Shown: positions 39,992 through 50,559, counted from the first letter of the stretch. The stretch: 64,000 nt of DNA from Phycisphaerae bacterium (GCA_027078365.1 JALWYQ010000010.1:1-64000); one strand, 5' to 3'. Notes: generated by a model from the sequence alone, not told the origin. Made by a program: numbers and translations.

Positions 39992-42205
39992 CTATTTTGA
40001 GTCAGGCACAAGATTACGCAACTCCAGCATTTTATATTGCCAAAGATTTTCTTTCTGCATTGCGCTTGCAAGCAATACCGAAATCGCATGCTTTAACTTC
40101 TCACTATCAAAATCACTCGATAAGCTATAGCAGTAAATCTGGTAATACTTAGCTCGCCACCATTGCCATGATTGCGATGAGTCAGGTTTATTTTTATCTT
40201 TTAGAGATATCGCTAAATCTGCCCATAATGAAGCAGCTTCATCGTATTTATTTTCAATCTGTTTCTCTCTTGCGCGGCATCTAAGAGCAAGAGTACTATT
40301 ATTGTGACAATCTGGAAATGTCTCCACCTTTGAATCGGCGAGTATATTTAGCTCCGTCAATAGCAACATAGATTCACAATCAGAAGGCGTTTTCTCTAGC
40401 ACGCGAGACAAAAGTTTCCTTGCGCATGAGATTAAACTATCTCGGTCTTCTGCCTTGGCAACAATAGATTCATATCTTTGCATGAGGGCAAACACCAGCT
40501 CTTTTATTGTAAGAGCGTCAATTTCTGAATTATCTTCTATAAAATCAGAATAGCCGCAAATAGCCTCCTCAACCCTATTTAATCTAAGTAGAATTTGAGC
40601 ATGCGCAGAAGCCAACTCAAGAGTATATTCCGCTCTACTATCGTCTAGGCAATTTAAAACATCCAAGTATCGATCCTCTAGATTCTCATCTAGCACAAGA
40701 TAGGAGTACAGCAACACGCCCTGCGTGTAGGATTTTTTATCCTGCGTCTTTTTCAATAGGGATTTGAGATTCTTGATTGCTTTATTTTGGTCCAACTTGC
40801 TAGAAGTGCCAAGCTGATAGAGGGCTAAATCAAACTTTGCCTGCGCAGAGAACTTAGAGTTTCTCTCTGCGATATCTCTTAGAATCTCCTGTGCTTGGAT
40901 TGGCTTGCTGTCTAACAATAAACTAGCAAGCGAATATTCGAGTGATTCATCAATCTTTCTCCCCAAATTCTCTTGATAGTTTTGCAACGCCTCCAACGCT
41001 AAATCGCCAAGCGAGCTAGATTCACGCAGCTTATCGAATGCGTACTCGCATGCAATTCGAGAGAGCTTTTCTTTAGAGAAGTTGGCATCTAGCCATTTCC
41101 TCGGACAATCCATTTTAGATGCAAAGATTAATAGCTTAAGTGCAGTGGAAGAATCTGATGTCTTTTCCATAACACAATGCGCTTGAACATAAAGCGTAAG
41201 AGCATTTGGTCTGTTTTGGGCTATCTTCTGAGCCAATTCTAGATTGTCGCTACTGTCGCTATTTAAGATTGCATAGCTTATACAATCTCCACTAAACGGC
41301 GAGAACTTATCTACTGAGCTGATCTTCCCTAGCCTGCGCCACCTATTAGATTTCGACGCCCTTAATACAATATCACAAAACAAAGGCGCAACCTTTGGGT
41401 GAGTAGTTAAGATTTTATCAGAAAGCTCATCATTGTCGCAGTATAGAAATGCAGTAAGTGCAAGCTTTAGGTTCATAAATATAGAATCTGCATACTTAGA
41501 ATCTGCAAATTCATTATAAACCTTTTCTATCGTAGCAACTTGCTTGTCCTTGAGTTTAATAAGCTCTAGCGCACTTGCAAAATGCAGCCAGCTATTCGCC
41601 CCAACTCCAGCAACAACACTTCTGTTTAATCGGAGAGATTCCTTGTAAAAGCGATTATTGGAATATGCCAATTCACTGTAGAGTTTCGCCTTATACGCTA
41701 TAAAACTAAAAGACTCATTGTTCTTTTCTAGAGAGCTGATTGTCTTAAGCTGTGCAAGAACTAGCTTCTCTTTAAGATCTCTATTTGAGAGAAGAATCTT
41801 TGGGTATTCAATATTGAGTTTTAACAGAGTTGTGTTTACTAGAGATTTATTAAGCCCACTCCAAAGGCCAGTCTCAGCAAACTCTTGGTCCCAATCGTCA
41901 CCGGGATATTGTTCGATACGTTTCTTTAGAGATTGCTGCGTAAGAAGCAAGCTTTTAATCTTCATAGAATAAACGCTTACAGCATTTAAGAGCCTGCTAC
42001 GTTCTCTGTGTGATAATGCATCAGCTCCGACATAGTCGATTAGTATAGTGTCGAAAGCTGATTTTTTCTCAAACTCATTGTAAATAGTTTCAACTTCAAG
42101 CTTTGTCTTTTCAAGAAGTTTTTCGTCTCGAAAAGATGCCAAAGACTTCTCCGACGTCGCTAAAAGCATTAAAATTGCAATAATAACAAATAATACCTTC
42201 TGCAT
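39992..42205 (-). CDS. hypothetical TPR-like helical repeat protein with signal peptide
   Basis: 737 aa ORF, N-terminal signal-like segment, repetitive amphipathic helices; no catalytic motif seen. Confidence 0.7.
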   Translation of the reverse strand: MQKVLFVIIAILMLLATSEKSLASFRDEKLLEKTKLEVETIYNEFEKKSAFDTILIDYVGADALSHRERSRLLNAVSVYSMKIKSLLLTQQSLKKRIEQYPGDDWDQEFAETGLWSGLNKSLVNTTLLKLNIEYPKILLSNRDLKEKLVLAQLKTISSLEKNNESFSFIAYKAKLYSELAYSNNRFYKESLRLNRSVVAGVGANSWLHFASALELIKLKDKQVATIEKVYNEFADSKYADSIFMNLKLALTAFLYCDNDELSDKILTTHPKVAPLFCDIVLRASKSNRWRRLGKISSVDKFSPFSGDCISYAILNSDSSDNLELAQKIAQNRPNALTLYVQAHCVMEKTSDSSTALKLLIFASKMDCPRKWLDANFSKEKLSRIACEYAFDKLRESSSLGDLALEALQNYQENLGRKIDESLEYSLASLLLDSKPIQAQEILRDIAERNSKFSAQAKFDLALYQLGTSSKLDQNKAIKNLKSLLKKTQDKKSYTQGVLLYSYLVLDENLEDRYLDVLNCLDDSRAEYTLELASAHAQILLRLNRVEEAICGYSDFIEDNSEIDALTIKELVFALMQRYESIVAKAEDRDSLISCARKLLSRVLEKTPSDCESMLLLTELNILADSKVETFPDCHNNSTLALRCRAREKQIENKYDEAASLWADLAISLKDKNKPDSSQSWQWWRAKYYQIYCYSLSSDFDSEKLKHAISVLLASAMQKENLWQYKMLELRNLVPDSK

Positions 42206-42208
42206 TGG

Positions 42209-42712
42209 CTAATCTTCCAATGGGAATGTAATATCAGTTACCCCCATACCAAAGAGGATGTTGTAAACTTTAACAAGATGACTCCAAGACAAATCGCTAT
42301 CACAATCCAACTCAACCGGATCTGCGGTTGTCCTTTTCTGAGCTTTATAGAGTGCTAACATATCATTTGAAAATGTAACAAGGCCCTTCTCAATATCGTC
42401 GTTTGCAATCTTCAACGTTTTAGAGTTGCCAATCTCTATAATCAAACTATCGTTAGTATCGCGCAGACGTATCACAAGCGGCTCCACTAACGGCGCAGCC
42501 ACAGAAGAAACAGACTTACTCGGCGCGGGGAGCTTTATTGGAAGTAAATCTTCCTGTGGTCTAAACTTTGCCGTAACAAGAAAAAAGATTAGCAAAAGAA
42601 AAATCATATCAATCATAGGAGCCATGCGCAGCGATATGTTGTTGCGTCTCTTTAAGCTAAGCTTTTTAAACAGCAAGTTTCTTATTTCAATGTCATTGTG
42701 GTCTTGTGGCAT
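42209..42712 (-). CDS. ExbD/TolR family biopolymer transport protein
   Basis: 'ISLRMAPMIDMIFLLLIFFLVTAKF'. Confidence 0.88.
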   Translation of the reverse strand: MPQDHNDIEIRNLLFKKLSLKRRNNISLRMAPMIDMIFLLLIFFLVTAKFRPQEDLLPIKLPAPSKSVSSVAAPLVEPLVIRLRDTNDSLIIEIGNSKTLKIANDDIEKGLVTFSNDMLALYKAQKRTTADPVELDCDSDLSWSHLVKVYNILFGMGVTDITFPLED

Positions 42713-43578
42713 TATTTTGGTTTCTTTAACTCTTCCACTTTAGGCAAATCTTTTAGCGAAGTAAGCCCAAAAACTTCTAGGAACTTCTTTGTCGTTCCAT
42801 ACAGCATAGGTCGGCCAAGAATCTCTGCTCGACCGGCAACCTTAACAAGGCCCTTCTGCATCAAACCTCTAATCATCTCACCAGAAGAGACTCCCCTAAT
42901 CGCTTCAATATCGGCACGAATCACCGGTTGTTTGTACGCAATGATTGCAAGCGTCTCAAGCGCAGCCTGCGTCAGCTTTGTTTCTGTGCGTACCCTGATG
43001 AGCTTTAAGAGCCAATGGTTGTAGATTCTGTGAGTCATCATCTGATAGCCACCGGCAATCTGGACTATCTTAAACGCAGCATTCATCTTTTCGTACTTCT
43101 CATTTAGCTCGTCAATACATTCAACAACCTGCTTTGTTGAGCTTATCTCGGCAATATTCATGAGCCTTGCAGCTGAAATTGGCTCATCAGAAGCAAACAG
43201 AATCGCCTCCAAAACACTACTCATCACTGGACGTGGGTATTGATCTTCGTCAAATTCCTGCTCAAGACCGTGACTCCATGGAATTACGTGTTGAAGCCCC
43301 TCCTCGTCTTGAGTAGCTTCGCTTTGCCCTTGAGAATCGTCGTCTTGGCTATGCGCATCGGAGTTCTCTGATTGCTCAAGCTCCTGCGCAGCGATTTCAT
43401 CTTGATTCAAATCTTGCTCTAGATTTTCTTCGCTAGAACTATCAGATTCAATTTCAGCTTCTCCGCTGCGCTGATTAGCAATATCATCTACACTCTCTGG
43501 AAAGCTATCAATTGTCGCCTCATCGTTTGGCTGCGACTCTGTTGGAGTATGTTCTAAGTCTTTATCTTCTTGTGCCAT
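42712..43578 (-). CDS. scpB: segregation and condensation protein B
   Basis: 'VLEAILFASDEPISAARLMNIAE', 'RVRTETKLTQAALETLAIIAYKQPVIRADIEAIRGVSSGEMIRGLMQKGLV'; acidic low-complexity N-terminus; internal Met start chosen. Confidence 0.93.
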   Translation of the reverse strand: MAQEDKDLEHTPTESQPNDEATIDSFPESVDDIANQRSGEAEIESDSSSEENLEQDLNQDEIAAQELEQSENSDAHSQDDDSQGQSEATQDEEGLQHVIPWSHGLEQEFDEDQYPRPVMSSVLEAILFASDEPISAARLMNIAEISSTKQVVECIDELNEKYEKMNAAFKIVQIAGGYQMMTHRIYNHWLLKLIRVRTETKLTQAALETLAIIAYKQPVIRADIEAIRGVSSGEMIRGLMQKGLVKVAGRAEILGRPMLYGTTKKFLEVFGLTSLKDLPKVEELKKPK

Positions 43579-43622
43579 AATATCTTTTTCTAAATGTAAG
43601 TTTTCTGCGCAATCGCCATACT

Positions 43623-44735
43623 CTATATTTCTTGCCAAGTGAATGGATCGTGGTCTTTTTTGCTTATCTTCAAGTCCACTCCATTTAACACTATCTTGAG
43701 CTGCTTTTGCAATTTCTTTAGTATAAATCTCTCTGAGACTGTATGCGAGAGACACAAACACACCAGTGACGCTTCTTGAGCTACAAGAGCTTCATGGTGT
43801 TTGAGTTCACCAGTTAGATATAGATCGCACCCCTCAGCGATAACAGTATTTAATATCTTTCCGCAGGTTCCAGCACAAACCGCCGCTGAGCGAATCAACT
43901 TATTTTTTGGACCTACGATACCTACTGATTTAGCAGATGTCGTTTTCTTAATATCTGCAATGATTTCATCAAGTCTGCGAGGCTTGGAAAGCTTACCCAT
44001 ACGGCCAAGCCCCATTCTTCGGTGCAAGTCATATAATTTCAACACGTCGTAGGCGGGCATCTCGTACGGATGCGCAGAAAGCATTGCGTTTACAACGGAT
44101 TCTAACCTTGAGCAATGCACTATCGTTTCAAAACGCACTTCGTTAACCCGCGTAAGTTTGCCCTTGTCTCCAATAGTAGGATTTGCCCCATCTTTAGGGA
44201 CAAAAGTACCAATTCCGTCACTCGCAAAACCACAATTGCTGTAATTGCTAAGTTCGCCCGCTCCAGCATCATATACCGCCTTGGCAACCTTATTAACATC
44301 ACCGCTTGGAACAAAAACCACAAGTTTGTATAAATCTTTTTTAGGGTCGCTAACAAAATCTCCAATTGGCTCAGGAGAGGCAATCCCAACCATCTGCGCC
44401 AACCCATCGTTAACGCCACCCCAAACAACATCGAGTGAAGTATGGATTGAATAAACGCTTATCCCTGCACGAATCAATTCATAGACAACCGATTTTTCTG
44501 AATCAGCGGTAACCTTTTTCAAACCATCCCAGATTACAGGATGGTAACTGATAATTAACTCTGCGCGTTGTTTGATTGCCTCTTTGACAACATCTTTAGT
44601 AACATCAATCGCAAATAAAACTCTGCTGACCTCTTGGTTCTTATCGCCAACGAGCAAACCTACATTATCCCAACTCTGTGCAAGGGCCTTTGGCGCAAGC
44701 AATTCTATCTCACGAGCAATCTGGCTAACTTTCAT
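43623..44735 (-). CDS. Nif3-like dinuclear metal center family protein
   Basis: 'LAQSWDNVGLLVGD', 'ELIISYHPVIWDG', 'ISVYSIHTSLDVVWGGVNDGLA', 'DLYLTGELKHHEAL'. Confidence 0.93.
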   Translation of the reverse strand: MKVSQIAREIELLAPKALAQSWDNVGLLVGDKNQEVSRVLFAIDVTKDVVKEAIKQRAELIISYHPVIWDGLKKVTADSEKSVVYELIRAGISVYSIHTSLDVVWGGVNDGLAQMVGIASPEPIGDFVSDPKKDLYKLVVFVPSGDVNKVAKAVYDAGAGELSNYSNCGFASDGIGTFVPKDGANPTIGDKGKLTRVNEVRFETIVHCSRLESVVNAMLSAHPYEMPAYDVLKLYDLHRRMGLGRMGKLSKPRRLDEIIADIKKTTSAKSVGIVGPKNKLIRSAAVCAGTCGKILNTVIAEGCDLYLTGELKHHEALVAQEASLVCLCLSHTVSERFILKKLQKQLKIVLNGVDLKISKKDHDPFTWQEI

Positions 44736-45603
44736 TGCTAGGATCCTCCTTAAAACCACATTTCTCCGCTAGATTACTAAGGTAGAGCTCGGATATTTTT
44801 TTCGTTAGCTCTCCAATCTTACCGCTACCGACAGGATGTTTTTCTACAGAAGTTACCGGCAAAACTCTCATTACCACATTAGAGAGAAAAACCTCATCTG
44901 CTTCAAGTAAATCCTTAATTACAAGATCTTTCTCTACCACTTCAATCCCGGCATCTTTTGATAACCTACAAATTTCCGATCTAGCAACCCCGCCAAGAAT
45001 AGGAGTCTCAAGAGTTGGCGTATAGAGCTTAGAATCCTTAACCAAAAAGACATTACTCATGCAACCCTCAGCTAAAACGCCATCCGGAGTAAACCAAAGT
45101 GATTCTGCCGCGCCCTTACTGCGTGCAATATTGATCTCTAGCAATCTCGGCAGGTAATTTGTAGTCTTGTGCATTGCAATCTTACTCGTCGAATCCTGTC
45201 TAGAGTCGGAGATTACAACAAGGACGCCTTTCTCGTAAAACTCTTCTGGATACCCTTGATAGATACCAGCCGTTATCAACAGCGTCGGCTTGGGGTCGTT
45301 TGTTAAACTCATAAGCCCATTTGTAACGGTAAGACGTATTCTGGCGTTAACAAGTTCGTTGGCTCTTATGATTTTGTATATTGCGTTCTCAAGAAAATCT
45401 TTTTCGAAATTGACAGGAAACTTCAACGCCTCCAAAGAGTTAAAAAGTCGCTCAAGGTGTTTATCCAGAGCAAAGACTCTCCCATTAAAGGCAACCATAG
45501 TCTCAAAAACTCCAGCTCCATAGAGAAAGCCACTATCTAGAGGCGAGATGCCTGCATCCTCAATGTCAACAACCTTGTCGTTCAAGAAAACCTTCTGAGC
45601 CAT
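44725..45603 (-). CDS. class IV PLP aminotransferase, probable 4-amino-4-deoxychorismate lyase (PabC-like)
   Basis: 'LDSGFLYGAGVFETMVAFNGRVFALDKHLERL', 'TPDGVLAEGCMSNVFLV'; downstream of pabB-like gene. Confidence 0.88.
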   Translation of the reverse strand: MAQKVFLNDKVVDIEDAGISPLDSGFLYGAGVFETMVAFNGRVFALDKHLERLFNSLEALKFPVNFEKDFLENAIYKIIRANELVNARIRLTVTNGLMSLTNDPKPTLLITAGIYQGYPEEFYEKGVLVVISDSRQDSTSKIAMHKTTNYLPRLLEINIARSKGAAESLWFTPDGVLAEGCMSNVFLVKDSKLYTPTLETPILGGVARSEICRLSKDAGIEVVEKDLVIKDLLEADEVFLSNVVMRVLPVTSVEKHPVGSGKIGELTKKISELYLSNLAEKCGFKEDPSNES

Positions 45604-45615
45604 TCTTTCTCCAAA

Positions 45616-47055
45616 TTATATTGAACTAACTGCCTTTATTGCCGCCAATTGCGACCTAGCTTTGGTTATGGTCTCAAGCCACTCATTTTGAGCTGTTGAG
45701 TCATCAACAATCCCGCCACCTGTCTGAATAAATGCTTTCTCGCGCTGTATGATAACGTTTCTTATAGCGATATTCAAGCAAACACTGCCATCAATACCAA
45801 TCCATCCTATACTACCGGTATATACACCTCTGTTATTTGGTTCAAGCTCGTCTATAATCTCCATTGCCCTAATTTTTGGTGCGCCAGTAATCGAGCCGCC
45901 AGGGAATGTGGATTTGAGTAACTCGTAAAAATCAACCGAGCTGCGCAGCCTTGCAGAAACGGTGGCAATAGTATGGTAAAGCGTTGCAAACTCAACAATA
46001 TGACGCGGCTCGCTAACCCAGCGAGAACCACTCTGAGAGACTCTGGCAAGGTCGTTGCGCAAAAGGTCTGTTATCATGTTAAGCTCTGCCTTCTCCTTCT
46101 CGCACTCCAAAAGAGCCTTTTTATTCGCATCGTTAGAGGCTTTTGCCTCAGCTCCAGATTGCATAACCTTCTTAACCGTTCCCTTGATTGGAGAAGTCTT
46201 TACGTCAAGCTCGTTTATCTCTAGAAACAACTCTGGAGATGCGCAGACAATGGCAGTATCATCAAACGAGAGAAATGCAGAGTATGGGCTTGGATTGTAT
46301 TTATTTTGCCAAAGGAAGAGATCAATCGCCTTAGCCTTAAAATCCATCTCAAAACATTGAGAAAAATTAATCTGATACACATCCCCATTTTTTATATAGT
46401 TCTTTACAGACGCTATAGATTTCTCAAAATAATTGCAGCTCATATTGGATTTTATATCATCAACCACAACCGAATCAATATCAGCCTCTTTAAGCTCGAT
46501 ATCCCCAACAGTCTCGCTCTTAGCTACAAGAGACTCAAGATTATCGAGTTTGGATTGCCAGTTATCCCCATCAAGTTCGAGCGCACAGTAGATAAGCTCT
46601 TTTCGTTTATTATCCCAACATATAAACGAATCGTAAAAGCAAAGACGAATCAGAGGTAGGCCTAAAAATGTTGAGTGCGTGTTTGGTAATTTCTCGAAAT
46701 AGTCCTTCAGCTCATAAGCAAAATAACCAATCCAGCCACCAGAGAACATATTCTTGGGAATCTCTTCTTGGCCAGATAAAAACTTGTATTTTGAAAAAAC
46801 AATATCAAGCTGTTCTCTGAGGTTGACTGCGCTTTGATGGAATTCAAATACTTCGACCGCATTTGCAGCAAAATAACTGTATCGGCTGTTAGAATATCCG
46901 CCCTCTCCAGAAGCCAATATCGCTGGATTGGGCAATTCTGAGAAAGTCAAAGACAGCTTTGATAAATCCAGACTCCTTTTTTCTCTGCGCAGATGAAGAG
47001 TAGCATTGATTTGTTTAGCCACCGCAATTTCACCGTAGAGTTTCATTATGGGCAC
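45616..47055 (-). CDS. anthranilate/aminodeoxychorismate synthase component I (PabB-like)
   Basis: 'GDVYQINFSQCFEM', 'KTSPIKGTVKK', 'ELNMITDLLRNDLARV', 'FPGGSITGAPKIRAMEIIDELEPNNRGVYTGSIGWIG'. Confidence 0.92.
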   Translation of the reverse strand: MPIMKLYGEIAVAKQINATLHLRREKRSLDLSKLSLTFSELPNPAILASGEGGYSNSRYSYFAANAVEVFEFHQSAVNLREQLDIVFSKYKFLSGQEEIPKNMFSGGWIGYFAYELKDYFEKLPNTHSTFLGLPLIRLCFYDSFICWDNKRKELIYCALELDGDNWQSKLDNLESLVAKSETVGDIELKEADIDSVVVDDIKSNMSCNYFEKSIASVKNYIKNGDVYQINFSQCFEMDFKAKAIDLFLWQNKYNPSPYSAFLSFDDTAIVCASPELFLEINELDVKTSPIKGTVKKVMQSGAEAKASNDANKKALLECEKEKAELNMITDLLRNDLARVSQSGSRWVSEPRHIVEFATLYHTIATVSARLRSSVDFYELLKSTFPGGSITGAPKIRAMEIIDELEPNNRGVYTGSIGWIGIDGSVCLNIAIRNVIIQREKAFIQTGGGIVDDSTAQNEWLETITKARSQLAAIKAVSSI

Positions 47056-47088
47056 CTACAAGAATTCATTTTGCTAAGTCTAGGCTCC

Positions 47089-47799
47089 CTATAGATATTG
47101 GTCTGGGCGATATCTTTGGAATCTAAGCTCGTCGCAGATCCGAGCTGCATTTGATGTGCCAATTCTCGTAGCGCCTGCATCTATCATATCCATTGCATCT
47201 CTAAGCGTTCTTATACCACCACTAGCCTTCACCTCACAATTTGGCGCAGACTCCTTCATTAGCTTCATATCCTCAACGCTTGCACCGCCAGATTTGTGCA
47301 TCCCAGTCGATGTCTTTACAAAATCAACGCCAATCTCTGAAGCTATCTTGCAAATCGATTTCTTTTGAGATTCATCTAATGCGGCCGCTTCGATAATTAC
47401 CTTTATAACAATATCACTACGATACTCACGGCAGATATTTGTAAGTGAAGAAATCTCGAAATAGCTATATTCCTTATCAAACTCCCTAGCAGCAGCAAGG
47501 TCAATAACCATATCAATCTCATCTGCTCCAGATTTAAGTGCGCCTTTGCAAATTGCAATTTTGGATGAAGTAATATCTGCGCCAAGCGGAAAACCAACAA
47601 CCGTACAAACCTTTACACTAGAACCAGCAAGCTCTCTTTTTGCAAATGAAACCCAACGTGGATTTACACACACACTAGCAAAGCAGTATTCCTTTGCTTC
47701 TTGGCAAAGCCTCCTAATATCCTCAGTTGTAGCAGTTGCGTTTAGATTTGTAGAATCCATATAGGAGGCAAGTTTGGATAATGTCAACTCATTACTCAT
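47089..47799 (-). CDS. deoC: deoxyribose-phosphate aldolase
   Basis: 'MDSTNLNATATTEDIRRLCQEA', 'VCTVVGFPLGADITSSKI', 'GADEIDMVIDL', 'FVKTSTG', 'KASGGIRTLRDAMDMIDAGATRIGTS'. Confidence 0.95.
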   Translation of the reverse strand: MSNELTLSKLASYMDSTNLNATATTEDIRRLCQEAKEYCFASVCVNPRWVSFAKRELAGSSVKVCTVVGFPLGADITSSKIAICKGALKSGADEIDMVIDLAAAREFDKEYSYFEISSLTNICREYRSDIVIKVIIEAAALDESQKKSICKIASEIGVDFVKTSTGMHKSGGASVEDMKLMKESAPNCEVKASGGIRTLRDAMDMIDAGATRIGTSNAARICDELRFQRYRPDQYL

Positions 47800-48877
47800 G
47801 CAAGAGCCCCTCTTTTTCAAAAAAAGTCTTAGCTTCTTCGATTGACCTAAAAACCTTTGTTGCTGTCTGCGAAACAAAAACACTAGGGTCAGCCTTTGGT
47901 AACCATATCACATAAACATCTTTCGCTGTTTCGTGAGCGTGTTGAAGTTCCCTCTCAACACCACTTGAGATTGCAGGAGCCCCATCTGGCATAGCAGGTA
48001 TAAAGCTGATAATCATATGAGATTGATCAATAAGGGCAAAATCTCTGGCATAAATCTGACTACTAATATCTGCCCTAATTTGACGTACCTGCTCAAGAGC
48101 AAGGGTAATCTTCTCGCCAAGTACTTCAACCTCAACAACATCTAACCCTTTAGCCTCAGCATCATCTCCATAGTACGGAAGATACGCCTCTTCAATATCG
48201 CTTGGATCAAAACAAATGAAGTACTCCTTCATTTTTGCACAAAACGAGCGTATGGTTTCTCGCACATCTGGTAAAGCGGCAACATGTGTCATTGGATAGC
48301 TAAGATACACTCTGCGCCTGTAACTCTCAAACATCAAACGATAGAAGGTCTCCGTTGTTGCAGACTCAACTCCCCTTGATAGAGAGTAATACTTGCCATC
48401 ATCGCTGACACCTCCGCAAAGCATCTGCGTCCCCAAAACTTCCTCTTCACGCCATACAATTAAGTCCTTGAGCGTATGCTTAATATGATGCTCTTTTGAT
48501 AATCGAAGGTGGAGTGCATCAACGCCATCAATAATACAGATATAAAGCTCTGCGCCGAGTTCACGCATTTGATCCATATCGATAGCAGGAAATAATCCAT
48601 GCTTCCATCGGAAAGTAGCATGTGTATTAACAATTAGATGCTCAACCTCTCTACTCTTTTTAATAATATCTTTGAATACACTTCTTCTGAGTGCTTGGAG
48701 GTGTTTTAGGGGAAGATCCAATATTCGACCGGCTGGAATATCTTTCGCTTCGGCATACATCATGTCGCCAACACTACAAACTTCGACATTCTTACCGCGT
48801 GATTTACAAAGGGCTACTACTTCATCGATATACTTCTTTTTATCAATGCCAACCATTCCTGTGACGACAGTTATCAT
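47792..48877 (-). CDS. two-domain protein: adenylate-kinase-like P-loop fold plus nucleoside 2-deoxyribosyltransferase-like C-terminal domain (tentative)
   Basis: N-terminal 'MITVVTGMVGIDKKKY' and 'DGVDALHLRLSKE'; C-terminal 'VYLSYPMTHVAAL...ARDFALIDQSHMIISFIPAMPDGAPAISSGVERELQHAHETAKDVYVIW'; overlaps deoC. Confidence 0.55.
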   Translation of the reverse strand: MITVVTGMVGIDKKKYIDEVVALCKSRGKNVEVCSVGDMMYAEAKDIPAGRILDLPLKHLQALRRSVFKDIIKKSREVEHLIVNTHATFRWKHGLFPAIDMDQMRELGAELYICIIDGVDALHLRLSKEHHIKHTLKDLIVWREEEVLGTQMLCGGVSDDGKYYSLSRGVESATTETFYRLMFESYRRRVYLSYPMTHVAALPDVRETIRSFCAKMKEYFICFDPSDIEEAYLPYYGDDAEAKGLDVVEVEVLGEKITLALEQVRQIRADISSQIYARDFALIDQSHMIISFIPAMPDGAPAISSGVERELQHAHETAKDVYVIWLPKADPSVFVSQTATKVFRSIEEAKTFFEKEGLLHE

Positions 48878-48930
48878 AATCTCTCCATATTACAAGAATG
48901 TTCTAATCGAAAAAGAATTGCCTCTTAAGC

Positions 48931-50007
48931 TTAGAGATTCTCAAGTCTCTGCTGTTTGTCGTGTAATTGCATAGCTCTAATGAGTTCGTCCAACTCGCCC
49001 ATCATAATCTTGTCAAGATGATAGAGTGTTAGATTAATTCGATGATCTGAAACTCTGTTTTGTGGGAAGTTGTAAGTTCTAATACGCTGAGATCTATCTC
49101 CAGAGCCAATCATAGTCTTTCTTTGAGAATCCCTCTCTGCGCGTTCCTTGCTGATATGATGTTCGTAGATTCTACTACGCAAAATACGCCAAGCCTTAGC
49201 CCTGTTTTTGTGCTGAGATTTCTCATCACGCATTGAAACAGTTATACCTGTTGGAATATGCTCCAGTTTGATAGCACTATTGATTTTGTTTACGCTCTGG
49301 CCTCCAGGACCACCTGCGCGGCTAACATGCTCAACAACATCGCTTTGTTTGATTTCAATCTCGACTTCTTCTCGCTCTGGCAACACAGCAACCGTTGCCG
49401 CTGAGGTGTGAATTCGCCCTTGCGACTCAGTCTCTGGAACGCGTTGAACTCTATGGCCACCGCCTTCATAACCAAGTTCGGCCCAAACTCCAGGGCCCTT
49501 GATAGAAAGAACAACCTCTTTAAAGCCGCCCTTCTCCGTCGTAGCAATTGAAAGTTCTTCAACCTTCCAGCCACGCTTTTCTGCGTAGCGAGTGTACATA
49601 TTAAACAAATCACGCACAAACAAGGCAGCCTCATCGCCACCAGTACCAGGGCGAATTTCAAGGATGATAGAATCTACCGCCGCATCATCAGCCATAACGA
49701 GTGTGTCTTTGATAGTCTGCAAGAGATGATCTCTCTTTTGTGAGAGCTCTTCAAGTTCAGATTCCGCTAACTCGCCAAGGTCTGGATCGTCAAGCATCTC
49801 GCGAGCCTGCTCGATTCCTTCAAGAATTTTCTTGTAATCACGATACTGAGAAACGATTGGGCGCAGCTTGCTCTGCTCTTTAGATAATGGAATAACCTTC
49901 GAAGCAACACTTGCTATCTCTGGATCAGAAATCTGTTGCTCAACAACAACAAACCTCTTATCAAGTTCGTCAAGCTTTGCTAGTAATTTTTCGTTCTTAT
50001 CAGACAT
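48931..50007 (-). CDS. prfA: peptide chain release factor 1
   Basis: 'EIRPGTGGDEAALF', 'RVPETESQGRIHTSAATVAVLPE', 'SRAGGPGGQSVNKINSAIKLEHIPTGI', 'DHRINLTLYHLDKIM'. Confidence 0.97.
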   Translation of the reverse strand: MSDKNEKLLAKLDELDKRFVVVEQQISDPEIASVASKVIPLSKEQSKLRPIVSQYRDYKKILEGIEQAREMLDDPDLGELAESELEELSQKRDHLLQTIKDTLVMADDAAVDSIILEIRPGTGGDEAALFVRDLFNMYTRYAEKRGWKVEELSIATTEKGGFKEVVLSIKGPGVWAELGYEGGGHRVQRVPETESQGRIHTSAATVAVLPEREEVEIEIKQSDVVEHVSRAGGPGGQSVNKINSAIKLEHIPTGITVSMRDEKSQHKNRAKAWRILRSRIYEHHISKERAERDSQRKTMIGSGDRSQRIRTYNFPQNRVSDHRINLTLYHLDKIMMGELDELIRAMQLHDKQQRLENL

Positions 50008-50097
50008 GGTACCAACTCGCGATTAACTTCGTCGCCTTAAGCGCTGTTTGCCTCAGCCCCAAAACACACACTAGTGATTTATATGGGCATAAAAAAA

Positions 50098-50143
50098 TAT
50101 GCTGCCAAGGACACGACCGGTATCGCCGCACTCAACAGCATAT
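50098..50143 (-). terminator. probable terminator of rpmE
   Basis: ATATGCTG...CAGCATAT with an inner stem, followed by T-run and ATG on the minus strand. Confidence 0.5.
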
Positions 50144-50170
50144 AGTTGTACTTTCGAATAAACTGCACTA

Positions 50171-50395
50171 CTACTTCTTGAACTTGTCAAGTAAGCTTGT
50201 ACCGTACTTCTTCTGGAAGCGATCAATTCTACCAGCAGTATCCAAGAACTTCTGCTTACCTGTGTAGAACGGATGACACTGAGAACAAACCTCAGCGTGG
50301 ATTTCACCCGTAGCAGTACTACGAGTCTCAAATGTATTGCCGCAACCACAGTGAACCTTCACTGTATCATATTTTGGATGAATATCTTTTTTCAT
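50171..50395 (-). CDS. rpmE: 50S ribosomal protein L31
   Basis: '[65 protein letters not shown]'. Confidence 0.97.
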   Translation of the reverse strand: MKKDIHPKYDTVKVHCGCGNTFETRSTATGEIHAEVCSQCHPFYTGKQKFLDTAGRIDRFQKKYGTSLLDKFKK

Positions 50396-50559
50396 AATTT
50401 TAAACTCCTGATTCTTACAAGAAGAGGGAATTATACTTATTGGGACGAGTTTTTCAACAGTTTTTTAATATTTATCTCTCTATACACCCAAAAAAAATAG
50501 CAATAAGACGATGAATTAATTTACAAACAAAAACAATCTGGTAATTACACGCAAAAATA

